The translations under genes and the position numbers were made by a program. From positions 17,885,208-17,949,207 of the forward strand of contig NC_092642.1 of NCBI RefSeq assembly GCF_039555335.1: a stretch of 64,000 nucleotides of DNA. The letters run 5' to 3'. Positions 22,422 to 33,164 of the stretch are shown here, piece after piece. Positions within the stretch are counted from its first letter, which is position 1. Every line of letters begins with the position of its first letter. The stretch comes from Amphiura filiformis. Taxonomy: Eukaryota > Echinodermata > Ophiuroidea > Amphilepidida > Amphiuridae. The notes under the pieces are model-generated. The model saw nothing but the letters and a program-made list of their open reading frames with translations. It was not told the origin of the DNA and did not search any database.

Positions 22422-23573
22422 TTAGATAATTATGGTGTTGTTGAACTTTGATGTTGATTCTGTATTCGCTACCTGCGACACAGACATCATTACATTGTCA
22501 TTTTTATCTGCGGTAGAAGATCTTCTTTTGTTTTTACCAAAACATCCAAAGGCTTTGGCAAATGCTCTCCTGTATCGCTGGTTGCTTAAATTATACAGGA
22601 GCGGGTTTACTGCCGAATTCAAGAGCATTGCAACGCGACCAATCCAGAGTATAAACTTCTTCGTTTCAGCTTCAAATATTCCCTCACCAACCAACCAATA
22701 CTTGAAATAATCGAGATTGTATAATTCATATGGCGCCAGACATGTGAAGAAAACAGTTCCATTCAAAATCAGCATTCTTCCAATTTGATTTCTGGCGCGA
22801 AGCATTGCCGTTGTTTGTTTTTCAGAGCCGCGTTCGCCAGTGAGACCTGTCCTTGTACTAAGCACGTAAATAATTCTACTGTACATGTATGAGGACAAGG
22901 TCACTGCGAGTGCAAACTGTGCAAAGTCAATTGAAGCAAGAGCCCGCCAACACCATGAACAATTTGTGTCTCCCTTACAGACGATGAACTTTGCCACCAT
23001 ATTTGGAAGTGTTTTGTTGTTAGACCAATCAATGCATATTGTTTCTGTTTCGTGGAAATCGAGACCCATACATGCCGAAAACAATGAAATCAGCCAAACG
23101 CTTATTGTCATTCGTACAGTCCAGGTTCTGCCTTTGAGCATTCGATGCGATAACGGGTGACATATAGCCAGATATCTTTCAAAGGTGACGAGTGTTATTA
23201 AAAACACGGATGTAAAATAACAAAGGTACGTGATAAGATCGACTACAGCACAACCGGTACCAGAGTGAAAAGCCGATGAGGCAAAATCAATTGGGGCTGT
23301 AACGTAAGTCCACACGTACTTAACTCCCCCAATAATTAGCAACATTGCATCGCTAACAGCAAGATTAGATAGGTAAAAGTTTGTAACAGTCCGCATTTCT
23401 CGCACCCGATATACAACAAATAATAGCGCAACATTCCCGAGAATGCCCAATCCTGACACAATTGGCACTATGATTAAGATGAAGATCTTCTTGTAGATAG
23501 TGTAAAGGTAGAGCGTAGCTTCGTTTTCTGAAAGCAACACGTCACAAACATCGTTTGAAAGACTAGAATTCAT
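22422..23573 (-). CDS. rhodopsin-class GPCR, array member 4 (intact)
   Basis: Single-exon receptor of 383 residues, aligned end to end with the copy at 16694 without gaps. It has GN in TM1, LSNLAVSD, FERYLAICHP, GRTWTVRMTI entering TM4, ECL2 Cys residues (ICIDWSNN, VCKGDTNCSWCW), TM6 FFTCLAPYE and TM7 NSAVNPLLYNLSN. The tail is KRRSSTADKNDN...STSKFNNTIII. All class A landmarks are present, so it should be functional. The differences cluster in TM2, ECL1 and the extracellular ends, as expected if the copies have diverged in ligand preference. Confidence 0.95.
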   Translation of the reverse strand: MNSSLSNDVCDVLLSENEATLYLYTIYKKIFILIIVPIVSGLGILGNVALLFVVYRVREMRTVTNFYLSNLAVSDAMLLIIGGVKYVWTYVTAPIDFASSAFHSGTGCAVVDLITYLCYFTSVFLITLVTFERYLAICHPLSHRMLKGRTWTVRMTISVWLISLFSACMGLDFHETETICIDWSNNKTLPNMVAKFIVCKGDTNCSWCWRALASIDFAQFALAVTLSSYMYSRIIYVLSTRTGLTGERGSEKQTTAMLRARNQIGRMLILNGTVFFTCLAPYELYNLDYFKYWLVGEGIFEAETKKFILWIGRVAMLLNSAVNPLLYNLSNQRYRRAFAKAFGCFGKNKRRSSTADKNDNVMMSVSQVANTESTSKFNNTIII

Positions 23574-24774
23574 CGTCTCCGGTTTACTTGGATGAACTTG
23601 TGAGCGTAAATGTAAGCGTAATTATGATCATCTACAGTAAATGGCAAACGCTAGGCCTAGCTTAGTTAAAGGTAAGTTAATACATTTACAAACTGCAGTA
23701 CCGAATCAATATTTATTCATTTATACACGAGTTAACACAAATCAATATCGAGATGAAGACTTCATTGGGCATCTTTTTAAAGTCTTACTAGGATAAACAA
23801 AATGTCTATGTCCATGTAACGCAATAAAATGATAAAGCATCAGTGTTGTTTCAACAAGCACATCTACTAACAACTACATATGCATCACCGCTTTGATTAT
23901 TGACATGACTTATGCCGTTTCAATTACTGAAGACCTTTGGTGCCATATATTGTGGGAAATGAAAACAAATCGGTCAGTCGACCTCACATTAATAACGTTA
24001 GCCTTTATAGCGTTAAACATACAAAGAAACGACCTTATGAAATTCCTTATGTAATTTTGAATTTTTATATCTATCAGTATGCTTCCATTATATTTATAAA
24101 GTACGAATCTATACGCACGTGACCACCTCCTTGCAAAGTCGGTAAACAACACCAGACTGTGCAGCAAAGTTGTCTGTTTTAACTTTGTGATATTATTGCA
24201 AACGTTTCTGTCGATAAATAATTTTTCCGTCGGCAAATACTTTAAAAATGTTGGTTTTGACATCATATTACAAAACTGGAATTCCCCGTGTGTAATAATT
24301 TTGGAATTCAATTAATACTTAATTAATATTTAACTAAAGAGTTCCTGTCCATGTCGATGGCATGAGGATTTGCTCACGTTTACTTGTCCTGGTATGTCGT
24401 GCCCATGGGTCACGTGTGTATTTATAAATATGTATTAAAGGTAGCTGATTTATGGGTGAAAACATGGCCTCTATAGTGATAAATTGCAGTTTTTAGTAGT
24501 TATAAATGGCTTAAAATGGAAAACAAATATTCTTCATTTTTATCTGTTCTAGCTTTGATGACACCTCTGTCGGTTTTGAAGAGGTTTTAGAGTGGTTTGG
24601 TGAGACAAGTGTTTTGTTCAATTCCTAGCAAATCAAGGCTGTATTGATTGCAGCTTCTCCACTGCGAGTGAATGGAATTTGTCCAACGAGCTGTCACCGC
24701 CGGTGTTACCGTAGCTGAAAGGTGCAATATTCTTGGAACAAAAATATACCGTGGAAGTATAGTTTACAGAATTC
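23574..24774. other. 5' flank of GPCR 4 and spacer
   Basis: The first bases (GTCTCCGGTTT) match the flank of receptor 3. The remainder shows no gene. The minus ORF at 23910-24311 has no recognisable domain and overlaps the duplicated flank. Confidence 0.45.
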
Positions 24775-24905
24775 TTAAGGGCTCTGGTATGAGCGTTTGG
24801 ACAGTATCTTTTGAGGAACATGAAAGCACATCAGACATATCGAATTGCATTCTGAATACGAAGAATGTCCTTCTGATATCAAATAATTTTCTTTCTTTTT
24901 TAATT
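24775..24905. mobile_element. TTAA MITE, 5' end only
   Basis: TTAAGGGCTCTGGTATGAGCG followed by the family body (CATCAGACATATCGAATTGC, GAAGAATGTCCTTCTGATATC) stops abruptly near 24905. Complete relatives are at 26245, 26912 and 55879. Confidence 0.85.
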
Positions 24906-25008
24906 CGCGTTTTTTTTATTGAATAGCCTCGTTGTCTTATAACAGACGTGATCCACATTTCGCCATAATTACCTAGTCTGCACATTTTTTCCTAATTTTC
25001 TTTTTCAG

Positions 25009-25464
25009 ACTGCAATTCAACCACAGGCTGGCAGTAACGGCAATTACCATTCCGCTCTCACGCTGATATATCTTCTTGGTAGTGCTGCCATCGCGTTAGC
25101 TTTCGTTCCTGTTCTTTTTTTAATCAAACAAACCTGAAAAGATCTCGACGAACGCCATAATCGTCACACAGCCAGTTCACACCCTTTGTACTATTACAGT
25201 GTCCGCCTTTTGTTTGTATTTCATTAGTAGAAAGAAAACGTGGAAAATAATGGTAAAGTAGACTTTATGGAAAGACAGTCACGAAATTCCATCCAGCTCT
25301 CTCAACCACATGTTTACCATTCCACTGATCATGACAAAATGTCAGACCACAATTTGACCCCAGCGCGAACTGAAAATCGTCATGAAAAACCTTTCTTGCA
25401 CAATACAATGGTAGTTGTGTTTGGCGTTGGAGCTGGTCTCTGGTTAGTGTGTAACATAATCTAC
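25009..25464 (+). pseudogene. otopetrin-like pseudogene (truncated exon 2)
   Basis: The sequence after the acceptor TTTTTCAG at 25008 is almost identical to exon 2 of the intact gene at 54029 (TAIQP.AGSNGNYHSAL, then AIALAFVPVL). A changed stretch near 25110-25137 introduces a TGA, so the frame is broken in TM1. Similarity continues through MVVVFGVGAGLWLVCNIIY and stops at 25464, where unrelated DNA begins. Nothing of the remaining ten or so membrane segments is present. It is a dead partial copy produced by local duplication. Confidence 0.9.
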
Positions 25465-26167
25465 ACCCTGTCTAAAAAAGTTGTGCAATTGAAAAGCGCC
25501 CTCTTTGGCAATTAGAAAATACCGTTGTGACATCATGCTTACATCAACGTCAAGGGCGTAGTTTTAGGTCAATTTGCTTGTTTTAATCTCGAGATATGCT
25601 TACTTAACAACGAAAGGGTAAAATCACAATTGTGCCAAGAGTTCCTTCATGAAATCAAAAGAATGCATCAATTACACAACAATACAAAATTGTTTTTACT
25701 GTTTTATCATGATACAGGTATAATGATTCTCTTTTTCCACTTACGACAATTTAAAAGATAAATAAATATTTCACATTCTGCTGTAAAATTAAATATATGT
25801 GCATGTTAATGATTTTATTATGGTAAATACTGTTTTTTGTGACTCAAGACATGTTAAAAGACAAACAAATATTGCACACTTATAGGTTAATGAACTTAGA
25901 CAAGTTTAGAAATTTGACAAATTAATGAAATTAGGTAAAATAATATAATAATGTGTCTAATGGCATAAAATTTGTCGTGAATTTCAAACACTTAAAATTG
26001 TTTGATATCAGAAGGACATCCTTTGTATTCCGAATGAAATTTGGTGTGTCTGATGTGCTCTCAGGGCCCATAACAATGCTGTTAAAAAGATTATATTCAC
26101 CCTATTTCCACGCTTAATTTAATACAAGATCACGCAACTATAAATTCTACTCATTATCATAATAATT
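25465..26167. other. spacer with a degraded TTAA-MITE piece
   Basis: 25985-26095 resembles one end of the TTAA MITE (TTGATATCAGAAGGACATCC, TGTCTGATGTGCTCTC). The rest is AT-rich with no gene. Confidence 0.5.
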
Positions 26168-26244
26168 ATTGCATTGGATTCAAGAACATCAAAATTCGAT
26201 GAGTACAAAATTAGTTTGATACAGCCTCCACTACTTGTGTACCA

Positions 26245-26915
26245 TTAAGGGATCTAAAATGAGCGTTTATTGCGTTTCGACAGTATTTTTTGTGCGACAT
26301 GAGAGCACCTCAGACCTATCGAATTGCATTCTGAATACGAAGCATGTCTTTCTGATATCAAATAATTTTCATTTTTGAAAATCACAATATAATACAAATT
26401 TTATGACAAATTATAAAAATTTGATATTTTTCAAATTTTTGATATATAACAGTCCTCGAAGTGAATTATATAAATCTAATGATATATTCTTAAAGTATGT
26501 GTAGCAGGGAGGAAAAGCCGACGGTCAATTGAAAATGTTGACCTTTCATATTGAAGATATGGATTTTTTTCCCAAAAAGACATAATTTTTTTTTTGGTGT
26601 TTTGGGAAAAAAATCCATATCTTCAATACGAAAGGTCAAAATTTTCAATTGATCGTCGGCTTTTCATCCCACCTACATACACTTTAAGTATAAATCATCA
26701 GATTTATAAAGTTCACTTCAAGTACTGTTAAATATCAAAAATATCAATTTTTAATGATTTGCCATAAAATGTGTATTAAATTGCGAATTTCAAAAAATCA
26801 AAATTATTTGATATCAGAATGACATTCTTCGTATTCAGAATGCAATTCGATATGTTTGATGTGCTCTAATGTCCCAAAATAAATACCGTCCAAACGTTCA
26901 TACCCCAGCCCTTAA
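26245..26915. mobile_element. TTAA MITE (piggyBac-like), copy 1 of adjacent pair
   Basis: 671 bp bounded by TTAA at both ends. The two halves are inverted copies of each other: TTAAGGGATCTAAAATGAGCG...ACAGTATTTTTTGTG at the left is mirrored at the right as ...CATACCCCAGCCCTTAA, and the centre (AAATCCATATCTTCAAT) is the turn of a near full-length palindrome with arms of about 320 bp. No ORF. TTAA targeting is the piggyBac signature. Confidence 0.9.
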
Positions 26916-27577
26916 GGGATCTGGAATGAGCGTTTTGAGCGTTTGGACAGTATTTTCTGTGGGACATGAGAGCACATCAGACATATCGAATTGCATTCTG
27001 AATGCGAAGAATGTCTTTCTGATATCAAATAATTTTCATTTTTTGAAATTCACGATATAATACAAATTTTATGACAAATTATTAAAATTGATATTTTTCA
27101 CATTTTTGGTATATAACAGTCCTCGAAGTAAATTTTATAAATCTAATGATATATTCTTAAAGTGTATGTAGCAGGGAGGAAAAGCCGATGATCAATTGAA
27201 AATTTTGACCTTTCGTATTGAAGATATGGATTTTTTTTTCTCAAAAGACCTAATTGTTTTTGGTGTTTTGGGGAAAAAATCCATAACTTCAATACGAAAG
27301 GTCAAAATATTCAATTGATCGTCGGCTTTTCATCCCACCTACATAAACTTTAAGTATAAATCATCACATTTATAAAGTTTACTTCGTGTACTGTTAAATA
27401 TCAAAAATATCAATTTTAATCATTTGACATAAAATGTATTACATTGCGAATATCAAAAATCAAAATTATTTGATATCAGAAGGACATTCTTCGTATTCAG
27501 AATGCAATTCAATATGTCTGATGTGCTCAAATGTCCCACAATAAATACTGTCCAATCGTTCATACCTCATCCCTTAA
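26912..27577. mobile_element. TTAA MITE, copy 2 sharing its TTAA with copy 1
   Basis: Same family and structure as the preceding element. The TTAA at 26912-26915 is the right end of copy 1 and the left end of copy 2, so the second landed in the TSD of the first. It ends at TTAA 27574-27577. The paralogous site at about 21012 has a single TTAA and no element. Confidence 0.9.
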
Positions 27578-27821
27578 TGAGTTTGTAAAGATTGCACAAT
27601 GTTGTCAGGCTTACTCATCAGGACACTAATTCTACTTAAGTAGAGTATTTACACGCCGACAAAAAGACCTTCGGTTCAATATGATGGAGGATAGAGATTT
27701 AATCTAAAAACCGATAATGTAAGTAGCTTGAGCTTCACGGTCAACTCGATATCATGTTAGATAACTATGTTTTTGCTGATCTTTGGTGTTGATTCTGTAT
27801 TCGCTACCTGCGACACAGACA

Positions 27822-29060
27822 TCATAACATAGGGGCGGATTTAGAGGGGGCGCACCCGGCGCGCGCCCCCTCTATTTTTTGCAGATCGGCGCCTGACTCT
27901 GTGTATTTTTGCAGAGCAGCACCTGCATTTGTGTGGGCGCCGAGCCTCGGTGGCGGCGGTGGTGGCTCGGCGCCCCCTCTATTGAAAATTCCTGGATCCG
28001 ACCCTGCAACGCATCCAAATGCTTCAGCAAATGCTCTCCTGTATCGCTCGTTACTTACGTTATACAAGATCGGATTTACTGCCGAATTCAAGAGCATTGC
28101 AACGCGTCCCAACCAGTGGATAAACTTCTTCATTTCTGCTTCAAATATTCCCTCACCAACCAACCAATACTTGAAATCATCGAGATTGACTAGTTCAAAT
28201 GGCGCTAGACATATAAAGAAAACAGTTCCATTCAAAATCAGCATTTTAGTAATTTGATTTCTTGTGCGTAGCATTGCCGTCGTTTGCTTTTCAGAGCTGC
28301 GTTCTCCAGTGATACCTGTCCTTGTACTAAGCGTATAAATAATTCTGCCGTACATGCATGAAGACAAGATCACAGAAAGAGCAAACTGTGTAAAATCAAT
28401 TGCAGTAATAATTCTCCAACACCATGAACAATTTGTGTCCAGCTTACAAACGGTGAATTTTGCCGCCATATTATGAAATGTGGAGTCGTTAGACCAATCT
28501 ATGCATATCGTTTCAGTTTCGTGAACATCAAGAGTCACACATGCCGATACCAATGACATCAACCAAGCGCCTATTGTAATTAGTGCTGTCCATGTTCTAC
28601 CTTTAAGCATTCGATGCACAAACGGGTGGCATATAGCTAGATATCTTTCAAAGGTGACTAGTGTTATTAAAAACACGGATGCAAAATAACAAAGGTACGT
28701 GATAAGCCCAAGTAGAGCACAACCGGCACCAGATTGAAACGCCGGTGAAGGGAAATCAATTGGGGTGGTGAAGTAAGTCCACATGTACTGACCTCCGCCA
28801 ACGATTAGTAACGTTGTATCACTTACAGCAAGATTTGATAGGTAAAAGTTGGTAACAGTCCGCATTTCTTGCACGCTATATACAACAAATAGCAGCGCAA
28901 CATTTCCGAGAATGCCCAGTCCTGCCACAATGGGTACGATTCCTAGGATGAAAATCTTCTTATAGATGGTGTAAAAGTATGGAACAGCTTCATCTTCTGA
29001 AAGCAAGAAGTCGCAACCCAGTAAGTCATAATCACCGGCTGAGAGAGTCGAATTCATCAT
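27822..29060 (-). CDS. rhodopsin-class GPCR, array member 5, with transposon-derived tail
   Basis: Single-exon receptor. The conserved start is MNSTL at 29057 (a second ATG lies directly before it at 29060; an earlier in-frame start would add residues absent from the paralogues). Landmarks: GILGNVALLF, LSNLAVSD, FERYLAICHP, ICIDWSND, KLDTNCSWCW, FFICLAPFE, NSAVNPILYN, RYRRAFAEAFGCV. Directly after this the frame enters a MITE (27830-28006), so the last roughly 60 residues are Gly/Pro/Ala-rich transposon translation ending KSAPML, not the Ser/Thr tail of the paralogues. The seven-TM core is intact. About 40 bases of the original tail region are missing at the insertion site. Confidence 0.9.
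   Translation of the reverse strand: MMNSTLSAGDYDLLGCDFLLSEDEAVPYFYTIYKKIFILGIVPIVAGLGILGNVALLFVVYSVQEMRTVTNFYLSNLAVSDTTLLIVGGGQYMWTYFTTPIDFPSPAFQSGAGCALLGLITYLCYFASVFLITLVTFERYLAICHPFVHRMLKGRTWTALITIGAWLMSLVSACVTLDVHETETICIDWSNDSTFHNMAAKFTVCKLDTNCSWCWRIITAIDFTQFALSVILSSCMYGRIIYTLSTRTGITGERSSEKQTTAMLRTRNQITKMLILNGTVFFICLAPFELVNLDDFKYWLVGEGIFEAEMKKFIHWLGRVAMLLNSAVNPILYNVSNERYRRAFAEAFGCVAGSDPGIFNRGGAEPPPPPPRLGAHTNAGAALQKYTESGADLQKIEGARAGCAPSKSAPML
27830..28006. mobile_element. MITE with GGGGCGGAT TIRs, exonised into GPCR 5
   Basis: The left end TAGGGGCGGATTTAG and right end CTGGATCCGACCCTG are imperfect inverted repeats, and the interior has the inverted pair GGCGCGCGCCCC / GGCGCCCCCTCT. No TSD is visible, fitting a small deletion at the site. 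It replaces the receptor's native C-terminal codons. Confidence 0.8.
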
Positions 29061-29945
29061 CTCGAGTGCACCTTTTTGATATAGCACTTAAAGCGTCAAT
29101 AGTGATTACAATACTGATATTTTGAGCTGGAATTTAAGAACGAACGTTAGAAGGTATGTTTGAAATCAAATTATATAGGCACAAAAAGATACATTCATGT
29201 TTCAACTGTGAGAGACAAGCTGTAGCTAAATTTTCCTTACGTAATTAGTTTTGGAACTGTTTTTTTTTTTAATTCTTTTCTCTATTAAATTGTTTTCTTG
29301 TATCATCCCGCAGATCGCGCTCCTCTCACAATAGATTTGTTTTTAAATCAAATACATTTTCCTGTCCTGATTAGTTTTGGAACTGGAATTTAATAAATTG
29401 TTTTCTCTATTAATTGTTTTCTTGTCTCATCACGTAGATCGCGCTCTTCTCACAATAGAGGTGTTTTTAAATACATTGAATAAAAGATACATTTGTAATT
29501 TCTAATACCACTACTCGTATTATTAATAATGATCACATCTCAATTTCATTTTAATTTCAATTGTGGCGTATGTCAGGGTTGTCCGATACCGTCTCTGATC
29601 TTAAACGCTTGTGGAAATTAGTATCTCTGCTTTCGCAGATGATACCACCATTTTTAAAGGGCCCTGAATGTGTTGATACGGTTATGGATGTGTTTTCAAG
29701 ATCGTCTGGTCATTCCGTAAATTATGTAAACGTGGATTGGGTCCTTGGATATAATGATTTCGGGTATAGGAAAGGTTAACTCTCCAAGTATCTCAATAGA
29801 ACATCTGTCTTGTAATTAGGAAGATAAAATGAATATGATCGAGTTTTCAATCCGTGTATGGAAGATGCGAGGTCTATCAATGGTCGATAGATATTTGATC
29901 GTTATTTGAAATAGAGTGGAAGTCGTGAAGCGATGTTTTTCATGG
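29061..29945. other. 5' flank of GPCR 5 and spacer
   Basis: Starts with CTCGAGTGCA as in receptor 1. 29230-29330 and 29360-29460 are a degenerate direct repeat (ATTAGTTTTGGAACTG, TGTTTTCTTGT.TCATC.CG.AGATCGCGCTC). No gene. Confidence 0.5.
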
Positions 29946-30153
29946 ATTTAAATGTAGCTGGGAGGAAAAGCCAATGATCATTTGAAAATATTTTTGATAA
30001 TTTGTCAATTTGTCAAAGTTTGTATTATATCACGAATTTCAAAAAATTAAAATTATTTGATATCAGAAGGACATTCTTTGTATTCGGAATGTTATTTGAT
30101 ATGTCTAATGTGCTTTCAAGTCCCACAGAAAACGTTCATACCCCAGCCCTTAA
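29946..30153. mobile_element. TTAA MITE, 3' part only
   Basis: Begins inside the element at ATGTAGCTGGGAGGAAAAGCC and runs to ...CATACCCCAGCCCTTAA at 30153; the left half is missing. Confidence 0.85.
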
Positions 30154-30697
30154 ATTGGAATCATAAAACTAATCAACTTGACTTGTGTTATTGAGTGGGT
30201 ATGGTATCGCACTTTATCCTAGGTGCATGATCTGGCGGCAAGATGGTGCTGCCAGAGAACGTTGATTATGAGTCCAAATTCTTTAAACGTGAGTCCAGTT
30301 GAATACTGTTATGAGTCTAATTTAACAGTTTTACCTGGATGAGTGACAACCTTTACAAACGTAACAATAACAGTTTTGATTTTATTCTCTTAATTAAAAG
30401 AATCTGGTTTCCATGTGCCTTTTTTAATGTAATGTAATACGGTATTAAAACTAGATATAAAAACAACCGAGATATCTGACTTCTCGAACAAGAGAAACCA
30501 AAACTACCCTTCGGGTACCAAATGGCTTTATACGTAAGATCTAACAATAAAATATATTCACATTATTTATATGGTCATCAACGATGCTATATATTGTTCA
30601 GGGATTATTCTATTGTAAAGTATTTTTAGACTGCTGTGGTTTCTTCAAATATTCTACTGAAGTCTTTAATGTTTGGAAGCAGCACTACAAATTCATA

Positions 30698-30748
30698 ATG
30701 TGTGATATGGGCCAAATCGATCTAGTTGTTGAGACAACGGAAAACACG
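30698..30748 (+). CDS. possible first coding exon of the interrupted otopetrin-like gene
   Basis: The ATG at 30698 opens 17 codons (MCDMGQIDLVVETTENT) ending at a good donor, ACG|GTGAGT, in phase 0. The next family exon begins in phase 0 at 36851. The layout mirrors the intact paralogue, whose first exon is 19 codons and also ends in phase 0. The intron would be 6.1 kb and contain a 2.1 kb TTAA element and a LINE. The call rests on splice-site and phase agreement only; an upstream in-frame start at 30584 is also possible. Confidence 0.4.
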
Positions 30749-31965
30749 GTGAGTGCAACAATACCTTCATTTATTCAATAAATGTGTCAGAATAAAAACG
30801 CAAAGTGTATGCCCGCAAATATTAAAGTGAGTGTTCCTATTGGTAGCAGGGAGGCAGGTAATGTAAGTTGGCAGAGGATATTAAGATAGGCTGTCTGAAT
30901 CATAGAATAAAGTAAAGGAGAAAATCTATGTTTGTTTTGTTCTCATAACTATAATAATGGTATGATTTTAAATTCAATTTCTGTGTCAATATTGGTCATC
31001 TTTTTCAAGCAAAAAAATCATTAAGGGGGTACTACACCCATCACATTTTTTTGCGGGTTTTTTTGCATTTTGTGAAGAAATGAGAAAAACAAATTGGTCA
31101 AAGTGGTATGCAAAATGAAGGGGCAAATCTTCTCGTTCTATTGGTGGTATTGATAATAATGTAGCTTACATGCTTTTAATTGTACAAGCCAAAGAGAGGT
31201 ACATGATGACCCCATCACAATTTTGATCATATTTGCAATTTCAGAACTGCTGACGTGAATCCACTTTACACACTTATTTATCAGCAATGGCAGACCCTAA
31301 TAGTACCAAAATATTTTTTATTTTGGAAATGCATTAATTATGCACAGCTTTGAAAACACAAATATGCATCAATTTCATGTTATCAATGAAATTAAACTTA
31401 TTTTCCCCTTCCAGTTGACAATGATATGCAAAATTTGTGTTCACAAGGCAGCACATTTGTTTCAGGTTTGATACGGTTGAAATTAAAGAACAGTCAAAAC
31501 AGTCAATTTTCAGTATTAGGTGAATTTTTGCTCAGTTTTCTGAGAAAATAGCAAAGCTTACAAAACACGATAATAATGTGAATCGGTATGTTCACAATGG
31601 TAAAACCTCAATATTAAACTGTTGGACACACCCTAAAACTTCATGTGTAGTAACGGTTTCGTCACTTACCTGTAGCGGGTGTGTATTCCTTCCACTTTGA
31701 GAAAAAGATGAAAAATCCGTGTGAAACTTGGAACTGATAACATCACTGCTCGCTTCGAAGATAAGCCGACGAAATCGACGCCATATTTTTATAATTGGTT
31801 TTGACCTTTGACTAAGGTTGCGCGATACTCGATACCGCGGATTCTCTGATACCGGTACGCGTACGATACCGTACTTTACAGACATGACAGAATAGGCCTA
31901 AAGAATTATTTAATGGAACGTATTGAAAAAAAATATTAGAAAATTGAAAACAAATATTCTAATTT

Positions 31966-32077
31966 AGGGGTTCATTCATATATTTTCATGACTAAACGGT
32001 TGTTTATGCCCGAGGGCCGCTTGCGGCCCGAGGGCATAAACAACCGTTTAGTCATGAAAAGATAGGAGTGAACCCCG
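31966..32077. repeat. palindrome, arms about 50 bp
   Basis: TTTCATGACTAAACGGTTGT..GGGCCGC meets GCGGCCC..ACAACCGTTTAGTCATGAA with almost no loop. The outer parts (GGGGTTCA / TGAACCCC) also pair. Confidence 0.9.
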
Positions 32078-32112
32078 TTCATACATGCCAGAACATTTTG
32101 TGCTTCTTATTT

Positions 32113-32352
32113 GTGACCGTACACCACGAATGAGCCGTAAATGTCCTCAATTGTATTCTGAGTTACAGTGTAAAATGGGCATGAAGGTCATATTCATAGG
32201 TATTTCAATTTGGTGCTACGTGTATCTCATTAAATGAGGTACACGTAGCACCAAATTGAGGTACCTATGAATACGACCTTCATGCCCATTTTACACTGTA
32301 ACTCAGAATACAATTGAGGACATTTACGGCTCATTCGTGGTGTACGGTCACA
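32113..32352. repeat. palindrome, arms about 118 bp, no loop
   Basis: GTGACCGTACACCACGAATG at the left is mirrored by CATTCGTGGTGTACGGTCAC at the right. The turn is at TCTCATT/AAATGAGG near 32232, and only a few mismatches are visible across the arms. Confidence 0.95.
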
Positions 32353-33164
32353 TTTCATCAAAATAATAACAAAAAATGCCAAGTAACATCATTAAAAACC
32401 GTAAATTTCCTTCGTTTTCCCTACCCCGTGATCGCACATCCGGGCCACCGGGCATAAACGCTGTTTATGCCCGGCTCTCGACCAATCACGCGCGCCGTTA
32501 CATAGCATGTATGTATGAACTCTCATTCTCTATTAGCGACTTCAGGTAGCGAATAAATTGTGTGGTAGGTCTAGACTATCTCCAACTCTAGTGTGAGCTA
32601 GTGTGATGCAGAATCCCGGGTGCAGAATTCACTGCTTTTATTGGAGTATACATGATCCAGATGGGCCAGATCTCGCAGCCCAGGCCCACCGCTAGGCCTA
32701 GGCCTACATTTAACAGTGTTTTGAATAATCCAATGGATTGTCTATGGGATATGCACTCAGCAGCACATCATGGCGGGTATTGGCGGGGCACCGAATTTTC
32801 TATTTGTAATTGCTAACCGTGTAGTTTGAATGGGGCTGTCAGTGTATCTTCGCCAGCCTCGTACGTCACGTGTTGCGCTTCCTACGCCGCCTGTCACAGA
32901 CGTAAAAAGTGGATCGCGAAAAAAATAAGCGTCCTTACCAACCAGTCAACTTTAAGACAAATGGGTGAAAAGACACACTTTTACAAAGTTTTTTCATAAT
33001 TATTTTATTTCACATGATCCGTGCATATATCGCCTAGCTATAAATGAACAAATATTTTTTTAGACCAATCAAACCAATATATGGGTGTAGTACGGCCTTA
33101 ACAGAAACTAAGATTCCATATGTCAATATTAGATTAGAAAATCGCCAGTGGTGGCAATCACTTA

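Larger units (their letters stand above)
31021..33101. mobile_element. 2.1 kb non-autonomous TTAA element
   Basis: The left end TTAAGGGGGTACTACACCCAT is mirrored by ATGGGTGTAGTACGGCCTTAA at the right, flanked by TTAA as for piggyBac-like elements. No transposase ORF is present. Inside are two very large palindromes (31966-32077 and 32113-32352) that look like younger insertions, and CpG-richer DNA at 32400-32900. Confidence 0.7.

Noticed and set aside
24672-24770. Short ORF MEFVQRAVTAGVTVAER as first exon of the otopetrin pseudogene
   Set aside because: No good donor site in phase and no resemblance to the 17-19 codon first exons of the other copies.
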